This document shows positions 43,191 to 52,046 of a DNA stretch of 64,000 nucleotides, piece by piece (positions within the stretch are counted from its first letter, which is position 1; each line of letters begins with the position of its first letter). A program made the translations under genes and the position numbers. The DNA lies in NCBI GenBank assembly GCA_041690635.1, contig JAWLGZ010000002.1, forward strand, positions 744,001 to 808,000, given 5' to 3'. The notes beneath the pieces are model-generated. The model made no database searches. It saw only the letters and a list, made by a program, of their open reading frames with translations, and was not told where the DNA came from. This stretch comes from JAWLGZ01 sp041690635. GTDB taxonomy: Bacteria > Pseudomonadota > Gammaproteobacteria > Thiohalomonadales > Thiohalomonadaceae.

Positions 43191-43527
43191 TAGGAAAATT
43201 GGACCTTGCCGGGGGGTGAATATTCATTAAAACACATCCGGCGCCGGTCCAACCCCGGCCCAGGAGCCCTTGGGCCCATAAGCTATTGGGTAGTGAGGCG
43301 GGGGCAACACACCTTCACCGGCTGCCGCCCGCGGGATGGGAACCAGGAACCACTGTTCTAAGGGATGGCAATAAGCACATCACCTTGGTTGCCGTCTACC
43401 TCTCGCCAGGTTGATCGCACATGCATTGCCGTCGCGAAAAGTACGCGAGGCCGTCGCCTTGACCAGCGTATGGGGGACAGATTTTAACCCCGTCCAGTCG
43501 CCTCAGGACCGGCCAACTCTCCGACAC
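43191..43527. other. Intergenic stretch with a RAYT-associated-like motif
   Basis: No convincing gene. It contains GGGGGACAGATTTTAACCCC (43472-43491), a G-run/C-run motif of the kind often seen beside IS200-like/RAYT transposase genes. No transposase frame is present here. Otherwise I see nothing. Confidence 0.4.
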
Positions 43528-43974
43528 TCACCGGAAACAGTCGGCAGGGGAGCGAGCCCCGTTTGGGTTGGCGGTACTGACGGTCAACGTCATCGGGCTG
43601 CAGACCGAGTCACTGGCCTGCGCCCCCGTGGGCGCGGCAGTCGCCGTCGCCGTATATCCGGTGGAACTGTTACCCGTAATCGCAATGTTGTAGTACCCAT
43701 CCGGCGACGTGGCGCTTGACCAGCAAAGCCCCGTCGCACTTGCAGTCCCACAGTTTGTCCCTTGAAGCACGTTGGTGTAGGTCGTATTGTTCGCCCGCCA
43801 CTTCTCCTGGTCCAGTTGCAGTTGCAGCAGCGCCGCAACGGCATCGGAACGGCGTGAATCGCGCACATACTCGAGGTAGCTCGGATAGGCAATTGCGGCC
43901 AGGATCCCGATGATCGCGACCACGATCATTACTTCAATCAGTGTAAAGCCAGTGGTTTTCTGCAAGCGTGGCAT
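43528..43974 (-). CDS. pilE: Type IV pilin PilE-like (module 1)
   Basis: A 148-residue prepilin. The short leader MPRLQKTTG ends at the prepilin peptidase site G|FTLIEV with Glu5, and a hydrophobic spine follows (MIVVAIIGILAAIAYPSYLEY). The C-terminal half has four cysteines and the SPDGYYNIAIT segment typical of PilE/ComP-type pilins. It is divergent from the fimT-pilW-pilX-pilV operon, and its closest relative in the window is the pilin at 50 kb, placed identically beside the second module. Confidence 0.92.
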   Translation of the reverse strand: MPRLQKTTGFTLIEVMIVVAIIGILAAIAYPSYLEYVRDSRRSDAVAALLQLQLDQEKWRANNTTYTNVLQGTNCGTASATGLCWSSATSPDGYYNIAITGNSSTGYTATATAAPTGAQASDSVCSPMTLTVSTANPNGARSPADCFR

Positions 43975-44134
43975 GTGACTACTCCTGTTCCCACGACAAA
44001 TGATACGCTCCGGCAAGCCGCTGTCGCCCCCTCCCCTCCACTGCGGCGACGAACGGGTCAAAACAAGGGACCGGCGGCAGTCCGGAAAAGCCCCCGTCAA
44101 TATACAATGGATTACGTATGGAGGTATGCCGCAA

Positions 44135-44728
44135 ATGATCCGAAAACGGCAGTTGAAACAAGGATTCACCCTGATCGAGCTAATGGTCACGGTTGCGGTG
44201 CTGGGGGTCATCCTGACCTTGGCTGCCCCCTCCTTTAGCGACATGCTGGACCGGCGGCGCCTTGTTGCGGCCGGCCAGGCCATCTTTGAGCAAGTTGCTT
44301 TTGCACGCTCTGAAGCGATCAAGCGCAACAAAATTATTTACGTGCGAGCCGTCGTTGATGGCACGGATGATACCGTCTGGGCGCTCGGCATCAGCGAATT
44401 TACCGGCTGTGATCCGACAATCGATACCCTTGGCGATCCGGTAAACACCGATGCCTGCCTGATTCGCGCGGATGAAGATGTTGCCGACGCAAGTACTGCC
44501 CCGGATGACTGGACACTGCGGCGCATCGACAGTACCGGTTATGGCATTCCACTGAGCATGACCAATGCCACCCTGCAAATATCTTTTGATCCTGTGCGCG
44601 GAACCGCCTCCGGGAACGCGATTGCGGTTGAGGGAGCAGGGGGACAGGAGATTCAAATCGTTGTCAGCACCTTGGGGCGGGTAAGACAGTGCTCGTCGGA
44701 CCATGTCGGAGGCCTGCCGGGATGTTAA
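44135..44728 (+). CDS. fimT: FimT/GspH-type minor pseudopilin (module 1)
   Basis: A 197-residue minor pilin. The leader MIRKRQLKQG is cut before FTLIELMVTVAVLGVILTLA; LDRRRLVAAGQAIFEQVAFA and ARSEAIKRN are the GspH/FimT domain signature, and the protein ends with a cysteine pair (RQCSSDHVGGLPGC). GGAGG lies ten bases before the chosen ATG; another ATG three codons earlier is too close to it. First gene of a four-gene operon whose next start overlaps its stop. Confidence 0.9.
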   Translation: MIRKRQLKQGFTLIELMVTVAVLGVILTLAAPSFSDMLDRRRLVAAGQAIFEQVAFARSEAIKRNKIIYVRAVVDGTDDTVWALGISEFTGCDPTIDTLGDPVNTDACLIRADEDVADASTAPDDWTLRRIDSTGYGIPLSMTNATLQISFDPVRGTASGNAIAVEGAGGQEIQIVVSTLGRVRQCSSDHVGGLPGC

Positions 44729-45447
44729 TGATGAAGCGGCAAACAGGGCTATCACTCATCGAATTGATGATCGGAATCACCATCGGCCTCATTATCATTG
44801 CCGGGGTTACAAGCGTCTATGTCGCCACTATTGGCAGCAGTTCGGATGCGCTGGCCGCTGCCCGACTGAACCAGGAATTACGGGCCGCGATGCAGGTCAT
44901 GACGCGTGACATACGTCGTGCCGGTTTTTGGGGGGGCGCCGAACCTGGAGACATCGACAACCCGTTTACCAGGGACGACACCAACCTGACAGTAGACGGT
45001 TCGTCATGCATCCTCTACACGTATGACGCGAACAACAGCGGAGATATCGATTATGACAACCCCGGGCAGTGGTTCGGCTTCACACTGACAGACGATGGTG
45101 CGATTGGGACGCTCCAGGGCATTGCCGCCGGCGGAACACGTACAACGGCGGATTGCAGTGTCTGGATATTTCAGAGAGTAACGGATCCTGATTTCGTCAC
45201 CGTCACGAATCTGGTGTTTGAAACGGACAACTACCAGTGCCAGAACACCACCGAGGCAACCCGTAACGACTGCTACAACGCTACACCGGGTGACACCAGC
45301 GATGATCCAGTTACGGATGATTACATCGTTGAAGGCCGACAAATCGACATTACCATCGAAGCGGAACTGGCCAATGACCCGACGGTCTCTGCCTCCCTTG
45401 CGACTTCCGTGAAGGTTCGCAACAACCGACTGTACCAGCAGCCATGA
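44722..45447 (+). CDS. pilW: PilW-like minor pilin (module 1)
   Basis: A 241-residue PilW-type minor pilin. The cleavage region QTGLSLIELMIGITIGLIII has Gly before Leu and Glu5. The conserved ELRAAMQVMTRDIRRAGFWG helix is the PilW family mark. GGAGG lies nine bases upstream of the ATG, which overlaps the fimT stop. The C-terminus VKVRNNRLYQQP matches the module 2 paralogue (VRLRNNRIIVAP). Confidence 0.9.
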   Translation: MLMMKRQTGLSLIELMIGITIGLIIIAGVTSVYVATIGSSSDALAAARLNQELRAAMQVMTRDIRRAGFWGGAEPGDIDNPFTRDDTNLTVDGSSCILYTYDANNSGDIDYDNPGQWFGFTLTDDGAIGTLQGIAAGGTRTTADCSVWIFQRVTDPDFVTVTNLVFETDNYQCQNTTEATRNDCYNATPGDTSDDPVTDDYIVEGRQIDITIEAELANDPTVSASLATSVKVRNNRLYQQP

Positions 45448-45467
45448 CCTCAGCGGGGGTAAGGATA

Positions 45468-46505
45468 ATGATTCGAAACAGGACTCTCCAGCATCGGCAA
45501 CAGGGCGCTGCCTCACTGCTCATTGCACTGGTTCTGCTGGTTGGCGTCACCCTGATCACGCTTTACACCGCGCAGACGATGATCATGGAACAGAGGATCG
45601 CTGCCAACGACATCCGTGCCCGTGAGGCGTTCGAGGCCGCCGAGGCGGGGCGGATGCATGGTGCCCGTTATGCGGACATGCCGGGCGCCAATATGGCCAG
45701 TACCCTGGCAGAAGATCTGGACAGTGACGGGACTGACGATTACTCGGTGACCTTCCTGTCGCTGGGCAGTGGACGCTACCAGATTCAATCACAGGGCTGG
45801 AGCTTCGATCGCACCGCAACCGCCACCGTTTTCCAGCAGACAGGTACGAACGCGTATATCGCAAACACTCCTCAGCAACCGTTGATCACACGCAGCTTCG
45901 CAAGCGATCAGGGAAATGTAGCCATCACCAACAACTACACCAACCAAACCGTCTGGAGTGGAGGCGAATTTTCCAATATCGGAAGCGCGGACACCTATAT
46001 AAACGTCAACGGAACGGATAATGTCAAGGCATCCGACAAGAACAACGTTGGGCCGGATGTTATCCAGAATGATCCGAACCTTGCAAACGCCACCGATCAT
46101 GATTTTTTCAACAACTTTTTCAGCATGTCGATGAGCGAAATGCAGGCAAGCGCGAATTTTAATTCCCTACCCAATGATCCCGCAGATGCAGCCGGCTCCC
46201 TGATCTGGATCGATGGCGACCTGTCAATGCAGTCAAACGGTGTGTATGGAAGTGCCGATGAGCCGGTCATTCTCATCGTGGATGGCGACCTTTCCATTCA
46301 TGGTGGACCGGAGATTTGGGGCATCGTCTACGTCACAGGAAACATGAATTCAGGGGGCAATCCGGACATCTACGGCTCTGCAATAGTCGCAGGCAATGTG
46401 ACGGGTAACGGTACGGTCGATATTATTTATACCCCTTCCGTATTCAACCCCTCGGAGCCTCTTGGCGAAGATATCGAGGTCGCCGGAACCTGGCGCGACT
46501 GGTGA
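45468..46505 (+). CDS. pilX: Enlarged PilX-like protein with beta-repeat C-terminus (module 1)
   Basis: A 345-residue protein whose N-terminus (QQGAASLLIALVLLVGVTL, then MIMEQRIAANDIRAREAFEA) is PilX. Ordinary PilX proteins have 140-200 residues, like the one in the third locus. The added C-terminal region is rich in short Gly-containing beta turns (GSLIWIDGDLSM, PVILIVDGDLSIHGGPEIWG, IVYVTGNMNSGGNPDIYGSA), suggesting a beta-solenoid. It ends GTWRDW, as does the module 2 paralogue. An ATG 24 bp earlier overlaps the pilW stop and is the alternative start. Confidence 0.86.
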   Translation: MIRNRTLQHRQQGAASLLIALVLLVGVTLITLYTAQTMIMEQRIAANDIRAREAFEAAEAGRMHGARYADMPGANMASTLAEDLDSDGTDDYSVTFLSLGSGRYQIQSQGWSFDRTATATVFQQTGTNAYIANTPQQPLITRSFASDQGNVAITNNYTNQTVWSGGEFSNIGSADTYINVNGTDNVKASDKNNVGPDVIQNDPNLANATDHDFFNNFFSMSMSEMQASANFNSLPNDPADAAGSLIWIDGDLSMQSNGVYGSADEPVILIVDGDLSIHGGPEIWGIVYVTGNMNSGGNPDIYGSAIVAGNVTGNGTVDIIYTPSVFNPSEPLGEDIEVAGTWRDW

Positions 46506-46522
46506 ACCCAAGGAGAACAGCC

Positions 46523-48112
46523 ATGAGCAGGATCAATTACAAACGCAGCGGCGGGTTCACCCTGATTGAGGCGCTAATCGCGATGCTCGTCATGGCACTC
46601 GGAATTGTCGCCCTAGCTCGCTTTCATGGGGGCCTGCTCCAGAGCAGCGGCGGGACCAAAGCCCGTAGCGAGGCGATTAGCATCGCACAGCAGGAGATGG
46701 AGACAAGGCGCGCGGTTATCACTGCCAGCCAAGCCGACTTCAATACGTATGAAAACCCGGATAACGACGAAATCGCCCTTACGGCAACTACCATCTCAAG
46801 CTGCGATCCGGCTACGGAATCAGACTGGACCGACTTGAGTCAGAGGACCGGCAAGAACGCGACCTTTACACCCGCTTACTGCATCCGCGACCTGGCCAAT
46901 CCCGCCCGCAAGGAAATCCTGATGCAGGTCGAATGGGATGACCCCAAGGGTGGAGCGCAGCGCGTGTTTCTGAACAGCGTCATTGCCTGGACCAACACGA
47001 TCGGCAGCATCGGTTTCGCGAGCGGCGGCGAATCAGGCGGCGGCGGCAGCATCCCGACACCTCAGGGTGGCGCGACGACCAACATCCCTGAGAGTCGGCA
47101 TCACGACAGCCTGCCGGATAATGCAACCTCCAACAATGATGGCACCTGGACATACGAAAACACCGAATATGGTCAGACCGAACTCCTCGACTCGACCGGC
47201 CAGGTATTGATGATCATCTACGAGGGCTCGGCGATCGTCACCATCAGCGGCAAGGTCTACATCGCCAATGGGCTGAGCACGAGCAAGATACACGTAATCG
47301 CCTCTGAAGCGGCCTACTGCCCACGCAATATCCCGAACGATATTAGTGGAAATACCGATTCGGGCATCGGAGATCCTGCCTGGCCCTATTTTGAATACAC
47401 CTGTTATGTCGCCACTGGATGGTACGGCAATGTCGGGATTCAGTTTTTCGACGCGAGCAGAAGCAATCAGGGATATGCGCTCGGCGGGAATGAGGCGAAG
47501 AGCCATGTCTGTGTCGGTGGCCCAGATTCCAACGACAGTGCCGGTTCGAGGTACCGCTCCTACCGGGGCTACGATTATCGAATGGTCAACGGCACCCAGT
47601 TCTGGTTCCCGGTTGGCATTCAAATAGACGAAGACGGTAACGACGACATTAACAATCTGAACGGGGTTCACCACTTCGTAATCCACAATTTTAACCAACC
47701 CCCCGATGATGAGGACTGCGCCGAAATTCTCCCGAATTTCACTGACGCAATCGGCGAGCCCAATTTGGGTCAATACGTCTGCCTGAGCGACTACTGCCCC
47801 GACTGGAGTGTCAGCGGACATAGCGAGGTTCCGGGAATCACCGTATCGGGTTCCCTGATCCACGATTCAAGCACGGTGCAGTTCACTTCCGTAACCAGCG
47901 ATGATGCCTCGTGTGAAATTGTCGATTCGACCACCTACGTCTGTACCGGTGTTTCACCATGGACCGGAACCATCACGATCGCCGCAGAGGAGGAAGTGTC
48001 CGCCGGTGACTGGTCACCGCTCACCTGCGCTGGAGGTGAGGACTCATATACCTGGGTTGACGAGCAGATCGAAAATGTCACCCACGACTTCGATGTATCG
48101 AGCTGCGACTAG
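46523..48112 (+). CDS. pilV: Giant PilV-like minor pilin with large C-terminal domain (module 1)
   Basis: A 529-residue protein; usual PilV is about 150-190. Residues 1-50 are PilV (RSGGFTLIEALIAMLVMALG, then GTKARSEAISIAQQEMETRR). A glycine linker (GGESGGGGSIPTPQGG) near residue 170 leads to an uncharacterised C-terminal region with DGTWTYENTEYGQTELLDST, SAIVTISGKVYI, a SYRGYDYR motif and several cysteines, shared with the module 2 protein. It may act as the tip adhesin, since the module has no pilY1. AAGGAG precedes the ATG. A strong terminator follows. Confidence 0.87.
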   Translation: MSRINYKRSGGFTLIEALIAMLVMALGIVALARFHGGLLQSSGGTKARSEAISIAQQEMETRRAVITASQADFNTYENPDNDEIALTATTISSCDPATESDWTDLSQRTGKNATFTPAYCIRDLANPARKEILMQVEWDDPKGGAQRVFLNSVIAWTNTIGSIGFASGGESGGGGSIPTPQGGATTNIPESRHHDSLPDNATSNNDGTWTYENTEYGQTELLDSTGQVLMIIYEGSAIVTISGKVYIANGLSTSKIHVIASEAAYCPRNIPNDISGNTDSGIGDPAWPYFEYTCYVATGWYGNVGIQFFDASRSNQGYALGGNEAKSHVCVGGPDSNDSAGSRYRSYRGYDYRMVNGTQFWFPVGIQIDEDGNDDINNLNGVHHFVIHNFNQPPDDEDCAEILPNFTDAIGEPNLGQYVCLSDYCPDWSVSGHSEVPGITVSGSLIHDSSTVQFTSVTSDDASCEIVDSTTYVCTGVSPWTGTITIAAEEEVSAGDWSPLTCAGGEDSYTWVDEQIENVTHDFDVSSCD

Positions 48113-48134
48113 GCAAGGTTTGGTGGATTACTTC

Positions 48135-48160
48135 GCGGCGGCCAAACGGCCGCCGCTTTT
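48135..48160 (+). terminator. Intrinsic terminator after pilin module 1
   Basis: A perfect 9-bp GC stem (GCGGCGGCC/GGCCGCCGC, loop AAAC) followed by TTTT, 22 bp past the pilV stop. Confidence 0.88.
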
Positions 48161-48308
48161 CCAAACAAGGGCGCAGGATCAAGTCTGGCATGAAGCCCAC
48201 ACGCCGAGCGTGGTGACCGTCAGTTCTATTCCCTCCGATCCGCTGTGCCACGCCGGTTCAGTATTTCAAGCCGCAGATCGGGGCGCTGCGATTCCCGCGG
48301 GGCGCGTA

Positions 48309-48715
48309 TTACGCTGAAGAGCAACACGGGTCATAGCATCCCTCAGGGCCAGAGTAAAATATCGCGCTGAAATTATAGCGACAGCGATGTTCCCGCCGCG
48401 CTCCAAGAAACGGCAAATCTCGTTCCACGGTTTTCCAGACAACATCCAGATCAACTTTGAAGTAACCATAGGCCAGCACATTACGGGTCCCGTAAGTAGC
48501 TTTGCGCGTAACTTCTGGATACTGGGAAATGACGCAGGACGTTGCCTGCCGCCTCCCCAATGATTTCCAGGTTGCGGATGACCGCATATTGTTTCTCCTT
48601 CGTTCACGAGGAACGCGGCGTGATCGATATCGGCGAGATACCACTGGATACGACCGATCGCCTGCTGGATATGCTCCAGGTAGTCCTTCAGGGCAAGTTC
48701 GTCCCGCCGACTCAT
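48309..48715 (-). pseudogene. HepT-type (HEPN) toxin remnant with frameshifts
   Basis: The homology to HEPN/DUF86 toxins is spread over three frames. It starts MSRRDELALKDYLEHIQQAI, shifts to EKQYAVIRNLEIIGEAAGNV, then to YPEVTRKATYGTRNVLAYGY and FKVDLDVVWKTVERDLP. At least two frameshifts are needed. The RNase motif, normally RNxxxH, reads RNVLAY, so the catalytic histidine is lost as well. Its start overlaps the end of a nucleotidyltransferase remnant as ATGA, the order typical of MntA-HepT pairs. Confidence 0.72.
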
Positions 48716-48900
48716 ACCACCTGTGTCTCATTCAGCACGTCCATTTTCCACCTATCCGGCAAAGCCCCAGGGGTCAGCACATCAACCTCTACCCCAAGAA
48801 GTTCCGTCAGCTCTACCCGGATTGCCCCGATGTCGAAAACAGAGGTTTCCTCGGTCGTATCGATCAGGATGTCCAGGTCCTACTCGCCCCCTGCAAGTGC
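48712..48900 (-). pseudogene. MntA-type nucleotidyltransferase antitoxin remnant
   Basis: The minus strand reads LAGGE, an in-frame TAG (48880-48882), then DLDILIDTTEETSVFDIGAI and VELTELLGVEVDVLTPGALP. DLDILID followed by a LLGVEVDVLTPGAL strand is the MNT-domain core. The stop falls directly before the DxD motif, and the N-terminus cannot be followed, so it is broken. Confidence 0.65.
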
Positions 48901-49073
48901 AAAAGGCAGACTGGGGCCAGGGGGAACGGAACCAGTGCTGCTGACGTATTCTTCTGTGGTCGGCCGCGGCCTTACCAGTCGGTGTTTGGTGGGAGGCGTT
49001 GCGGTGAGTCGCAATCCCCGGCGGGCCGGCCGCGCACCTCACTGCGCGTGCGCTGCATCCTGCGGCGGATTAT

Positions 49074-49286
49074 GTTCGCTCTCGCGCGCAGCCGCAGCCC
49101 AAGCCCGCGGATTACCCTCATGATGGTGGCGAACTCAGGGTTCCCCTCGGCAGAGAGCGCCTTGCACAGCCCCTCGCGGGCAAGCCCCATGTCACGGGCG
49201 GTTGGCTCAATGAGAGGTCCACCTTCCGCGGTAGGAGAAGATCGCTCCGAAGAGCGCCACCAGGCGGCACAAGGAGGCCGCCGCAC
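49074..49286 (-). pseudogene. Remnant of an addiction-module antidote (HTH) protein
   Basis: One frame contains ARDMGLAREGLCKALSAEGN followed by PEFATIMRVIRGLGLRLRA, the C-terminal helix-turn-helix of the putative addiction-module antidote family. The preceding part of the same frame is not family-like, and the frame runs on past the normal end. I see no matching toxin. It appears to be a decayed fragment, on the same strand as the HepT/MntA remnants. Confidence 0.6.
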
Positions 49287-49995
49287 GTCGGCACAAGAGC
49301 GCCGCGACGACTTCGACCTGACCTTCCTTATCCTTCCGCACCTCAGGCACCCATCTGCTTATGGTTTTTGCGGACTGGTTAACATTAATTCATCCCCATG
49401 CCAAGTATAAGTAGTTACGTACATCAACAGGCGCCCCTGCGAGCCCCGGGGCACGGCATCTTCGTGCCACAAGATGCGAGGAAATTTGAACGACCCCCGT
49501 TATGTGCCTATGCAAACGGTACACAAGAGATGCACAAGCGGCCGGTGAGCTTGCGATGCAAGCTGCAATTCATCCTCTTGCGTTCTGCCTATTTGTTGAG
49601 TAACACGACTGCGCACAACCGGCTGAATAAAGTTGTTCAATACGATTACTTGGGAATAATTTATAGAAGCAACTCAATGGGTTTCGCTTATCAAGCACCG
49701 AAAGCGAAACACTCCTATTCGCCACAACTGGGGCGGTTGTTGCTGCACTTTGATGAACCTGGTTCCAAACCAACAGAATCACACTAAAGCAATTTCCCCG
49801 CCCCGCAGGCGAATTGAACTTTATTAGAAACAGAGAGTGAAGTGGCTTTGCGGCCGCTGGAGGGTTTGACTCCACTTGCGCTGCGGCAACCGATTACGAG
49901 CGCTGCGCGACCCGATAACAGATTTTCATCTGACCGGGTCCGCGCAGCGATGGGAAAATGTTTGAACTTGAAAGGTTTGGAACTGCTATGTGGGA
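49287..49995. other. Gene-free intergenic stretch between pilin modules
   Basis: About 700 bp with no supportable gene; open frames here lack family features and ribosome sites. It is more A+T-rich than its surroundings, especially 49560-49800. The segment near 49350-49410 (GCTTATGG, GGTTAAC, CCAAGTATAAGTAG) loosely resembles the leader of the third pilin operon near 55143-55200 and may be a relic of a pilin promoter. A stem-loop lies at its right end. Confidence 0.5.
49901..49949. repeat. Large stem-loop downstream of module 2 pilE
   Basis: CGCTGCGCGACCCG (49901-49914) pairs with CGGGTCCGCGCAGCG (49935-49949) with one bulged base, and AGAT/ATCT form an inner hairpin. It is 47 bp past the pilE stop. 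No T-run follows, so it may protect the mRNA 3' end instead of terminating. Confidence 0.6.
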
Positions 49996-50439
49996 CTACC
50001 TGCTCCAGCAGCTGGCGTTGGCGTAGCTGCCGGTGTGCAGCGGACCGTTGCCATTCACCGCGAAGGTGCCGCAGTCATCATTCGCTTGCGCGCCGGCGGG
50101 GGTTGCGGTTGCGGTATATCCGGTGGCACTGGCTGAACCGGCCACGATGGCGATAGTGTAGTACCCGTCAGGGCTGGTTGAACTCGCATTGACCACACTT
50201 GCGCCCGCATTCGCGCCGCATGTGTTGGCGCTGGAAATAGTTTGGGCGTAGAAGGGGCAGTTTGCCCGCAGCTTCTCCTGGGCATGCTGAATCGCCATCA
50301 GCGCAGCCATGGCGTCGGCGCGCCGCGACTTCTCAATGTAACTGGTGTAAGACGGATAGGCGACAGCGGCAAGAATGGCCACGATGGCCACTGCAACCAT
50401 CAATTCGATAAGGGTGAATCCCCGGGATGGCGTTTCCAT
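49996..50439 (-). CDS. pilE: Type IV pilin PilE-like (module 2)
   Basis: A 147-residue prepilin with a very short leader (METPSRG) before FTLIELMVAVAIVAILAAVAYP. The cysteine pattern and SPDGYYTIAIVAGSAS segment align with the module 1 pilin, as does its divergent placement beside fimT. The two are clearly paralogues. Whether it is a major or minor subunit cannot be told. Confidence 0.92.
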   Translation of the reverse strand: METPSRGFTLIELMVAVAIVAILAAVAYPSYTSYIEKSRRADAMAALMAIQHAQEKLRANCPFYAQTISSANTCGANAGASVVNASSTSPDGYYTIAIVAGSASATGYTATATPAGAQANDDCGTFAVNGNGPLHTGSYANASCWSR

Positions 50440-50674
50440 TTAGCTATCCTCTTTGTCTGAAACCTGCGATCACTTTAACCTGGGGGCAAAGGGGTTTACC
50501 AAATTGTGACCCCAAGCGATTCGGTTGCAACTATACCAGCACTTACCTTTTATTGCGTACCACTCTATTCACAGTGGACAAAAGGTATGTATCAACCGAT
50601 GGGCGGCACTGCATCCACCTCCCCTTCCATACCCCAAAAATATAAAATAGTTTCACGGTCACCGGGAGCAGATC

Positions 50675-51214
50675 ATGCAAACACTCCGTCAAGCGGGAGT
50701 CACCGTCATCGAATTGATGATAACAATCGTGGTCCTTGCCATCCTTGTGGCACTGGCGGCCCCCGCCATGAATGAGTTCGTCCAGAAGCGCCGCTTGATC
50801 AGTGCCGGTGAGGAGATCTACAGCCAGCTGCAGTTTGCCCGCTCGGAGGCGGTCAAACAGTCCTCCAACATCCGTGTGAACGTGACCAGTGCGACCTGGT
50901 GCATCGGATTGACGGACGGCGCCGCCAACTGCGACTGCAGCACGGGATCCCCGGCCTGCACAATCAGCATGGGCGGCACCAATGTACCGCAACTCCTGGC
51001 TGGCAGCGGCTTCCCCGGCATCACCCTGGCAACAAACACGGCCGACTTCCTTTTCGAGGGTGTCCGCGGCACCACCGGAAGCGACCCGGATCCCGCCATT
51101 ACACTCACCGCACCCAACGGCTTGCAGTTACGGGTCCTCACCAACTTCATCGGGCGGATAAGCATCTGCTCCCCCAGCGGCACGGGCAACGTAGCGGGGT
51201 ATCCCACATGCTGA
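50675..51214 (+). CDS. fimT: FimT/GspH-type minor pseudopilin (module 2)
   Basis: A 179-residue minor pilin, MQTLRQAG then VTVIELMITIVVLAILVALA, so the residue after the cleavage glycine is Val in place of Phe. FVQKRRLISAGEEIYSQLQF and ARSEAVKQSS give the GspH domain. It ends with the cysteine-spaced ICSPSGTGNVAGYPTC, parallel to the module 1 protein. Its stop overlaps the next start. Confidence 0.9.
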   Translation: MQTLRQAGVTVIELMITIVVLAILVALAAPAMNEFVQKRRLISAGEEIYSQLQFARSEAVKQSSNIRVNVTSATWCIGLTDGAANCDCSTGSPACTISMGGTNVPQLLAGSGFPGITLATNTADFLFEGVRGTTGSDPDPAITLTAPNGLQLRVLTNFIGRISICSPSGTGNVAGYPTC

Positions 51215-52029
51215 TCCGGCGCAACCATTCCCAGGGCGGTTTCACCATCACCGAACTCATGGTCGGCCTGCTGGTCGGCATGATCACCGTCGGCGCCGCC
51301 ATCAATATCTACCTCGTCGCTGTCCGCACCAGCTCCGAGACACTGCGCGAGGCGAAGCTGGTGCAGGAGTTGCGCACCATTATGGAGATCATGGTCAGCG
51401 ACATCCGCCGTGCCGGCTATTGGGCCAGTGCGGTGGCAGGGAGTCCGGACAATCCGCCCGACAATGTTCCGGTTATCGCCACCGGAGGGAACCCCCAGGT
51501 GGATCCGGACAATCCGTTCACGGTGAGCGGCACCACCAATGTTAACGTCCTGAATGGGGGAAGCTGCGTCATCTACGCCTATGACGCAACCTACCGGGGC
51601 GGCACCACCGGGGTGGATGCGACCGATTTCTTCGGCTTCAGGTTGAGCGGCAACAATCTGGAGATGCTGCGCAGCGGCGGCACAACCACGGCAAACTGCA
51701 ATGACGATAACGGCACCTGGAACGTCATCAGTGACCCCAACACCGTCAGCATCACCGGGCTGACCTTCAGCACGGCGGGTTCCCAATGCCTCAACACCAC
51801 CACCGGTGCGACGTGGACTACTCCCGCCAACTCGACCATCCCGGCGTGCAACTGCCCCGACGCAGACACCTGCACCGGCTACGTGGCACCGACGACCGGT
51901 GACCTGCTGGTGGAGACACGCCAGCTAAACATCGCCCTGGCTGCACAGCACGTCAGTGACGCGACCGTCCAGGTACAGTTCTCGGAGCAGGTCCGCCTGC
52001 GCAACAACCGCATCATCGTAGCGCCCTAA
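51208..52029 (+). CDS. pilW: PilW-like minor pilin (module 2)
   Basis: A 273-residue PilW with MLIRRNHSQGG before FTITELMVGLLVGMITVGAA. The helix ELRTIMEIMVSDIRRAGYWA is the family mark. Four cysteines cluster near residues 220-235 (ACNCPDADTCTGY). The ATG overlaps the fimT stop by seven bases. Its ending resembles the module 1 protein. Confidence 0.9.
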   Translation: MLIRRNHSQGGFTITELMVGLLVGMITVGAAINIYLVAVRTSSETLREAKLVQELRTIMEIMVSDIRRAGYWASAVAGSPDNPPDNVPVIATGGNPQVDPDNPFTVSGTTNVNVLNGGSCVIYAYDATYRGGTTGVDATDFFGFRLSGNNLEMLRSGGTTTANCNDDNGTWNVISDPNTVSITGLTFSTAGSQCLNTTTGATWTTPANSTIPACNCPDADTCTGYVAPTTGDLLVETRQLNIALAAQHVSDATVQVQFSEQVRLRNNRIIVAP

Positions 52030-52046
52030 AAAAGAAAGGATCAGCC

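Noticed and set aside
49398..49787. A 129-codon plus-strand frame in the gene-free stretch
   Set aside because: No ribosome site, no recognisable domain and uneven codon use compared with neighbouring genes.
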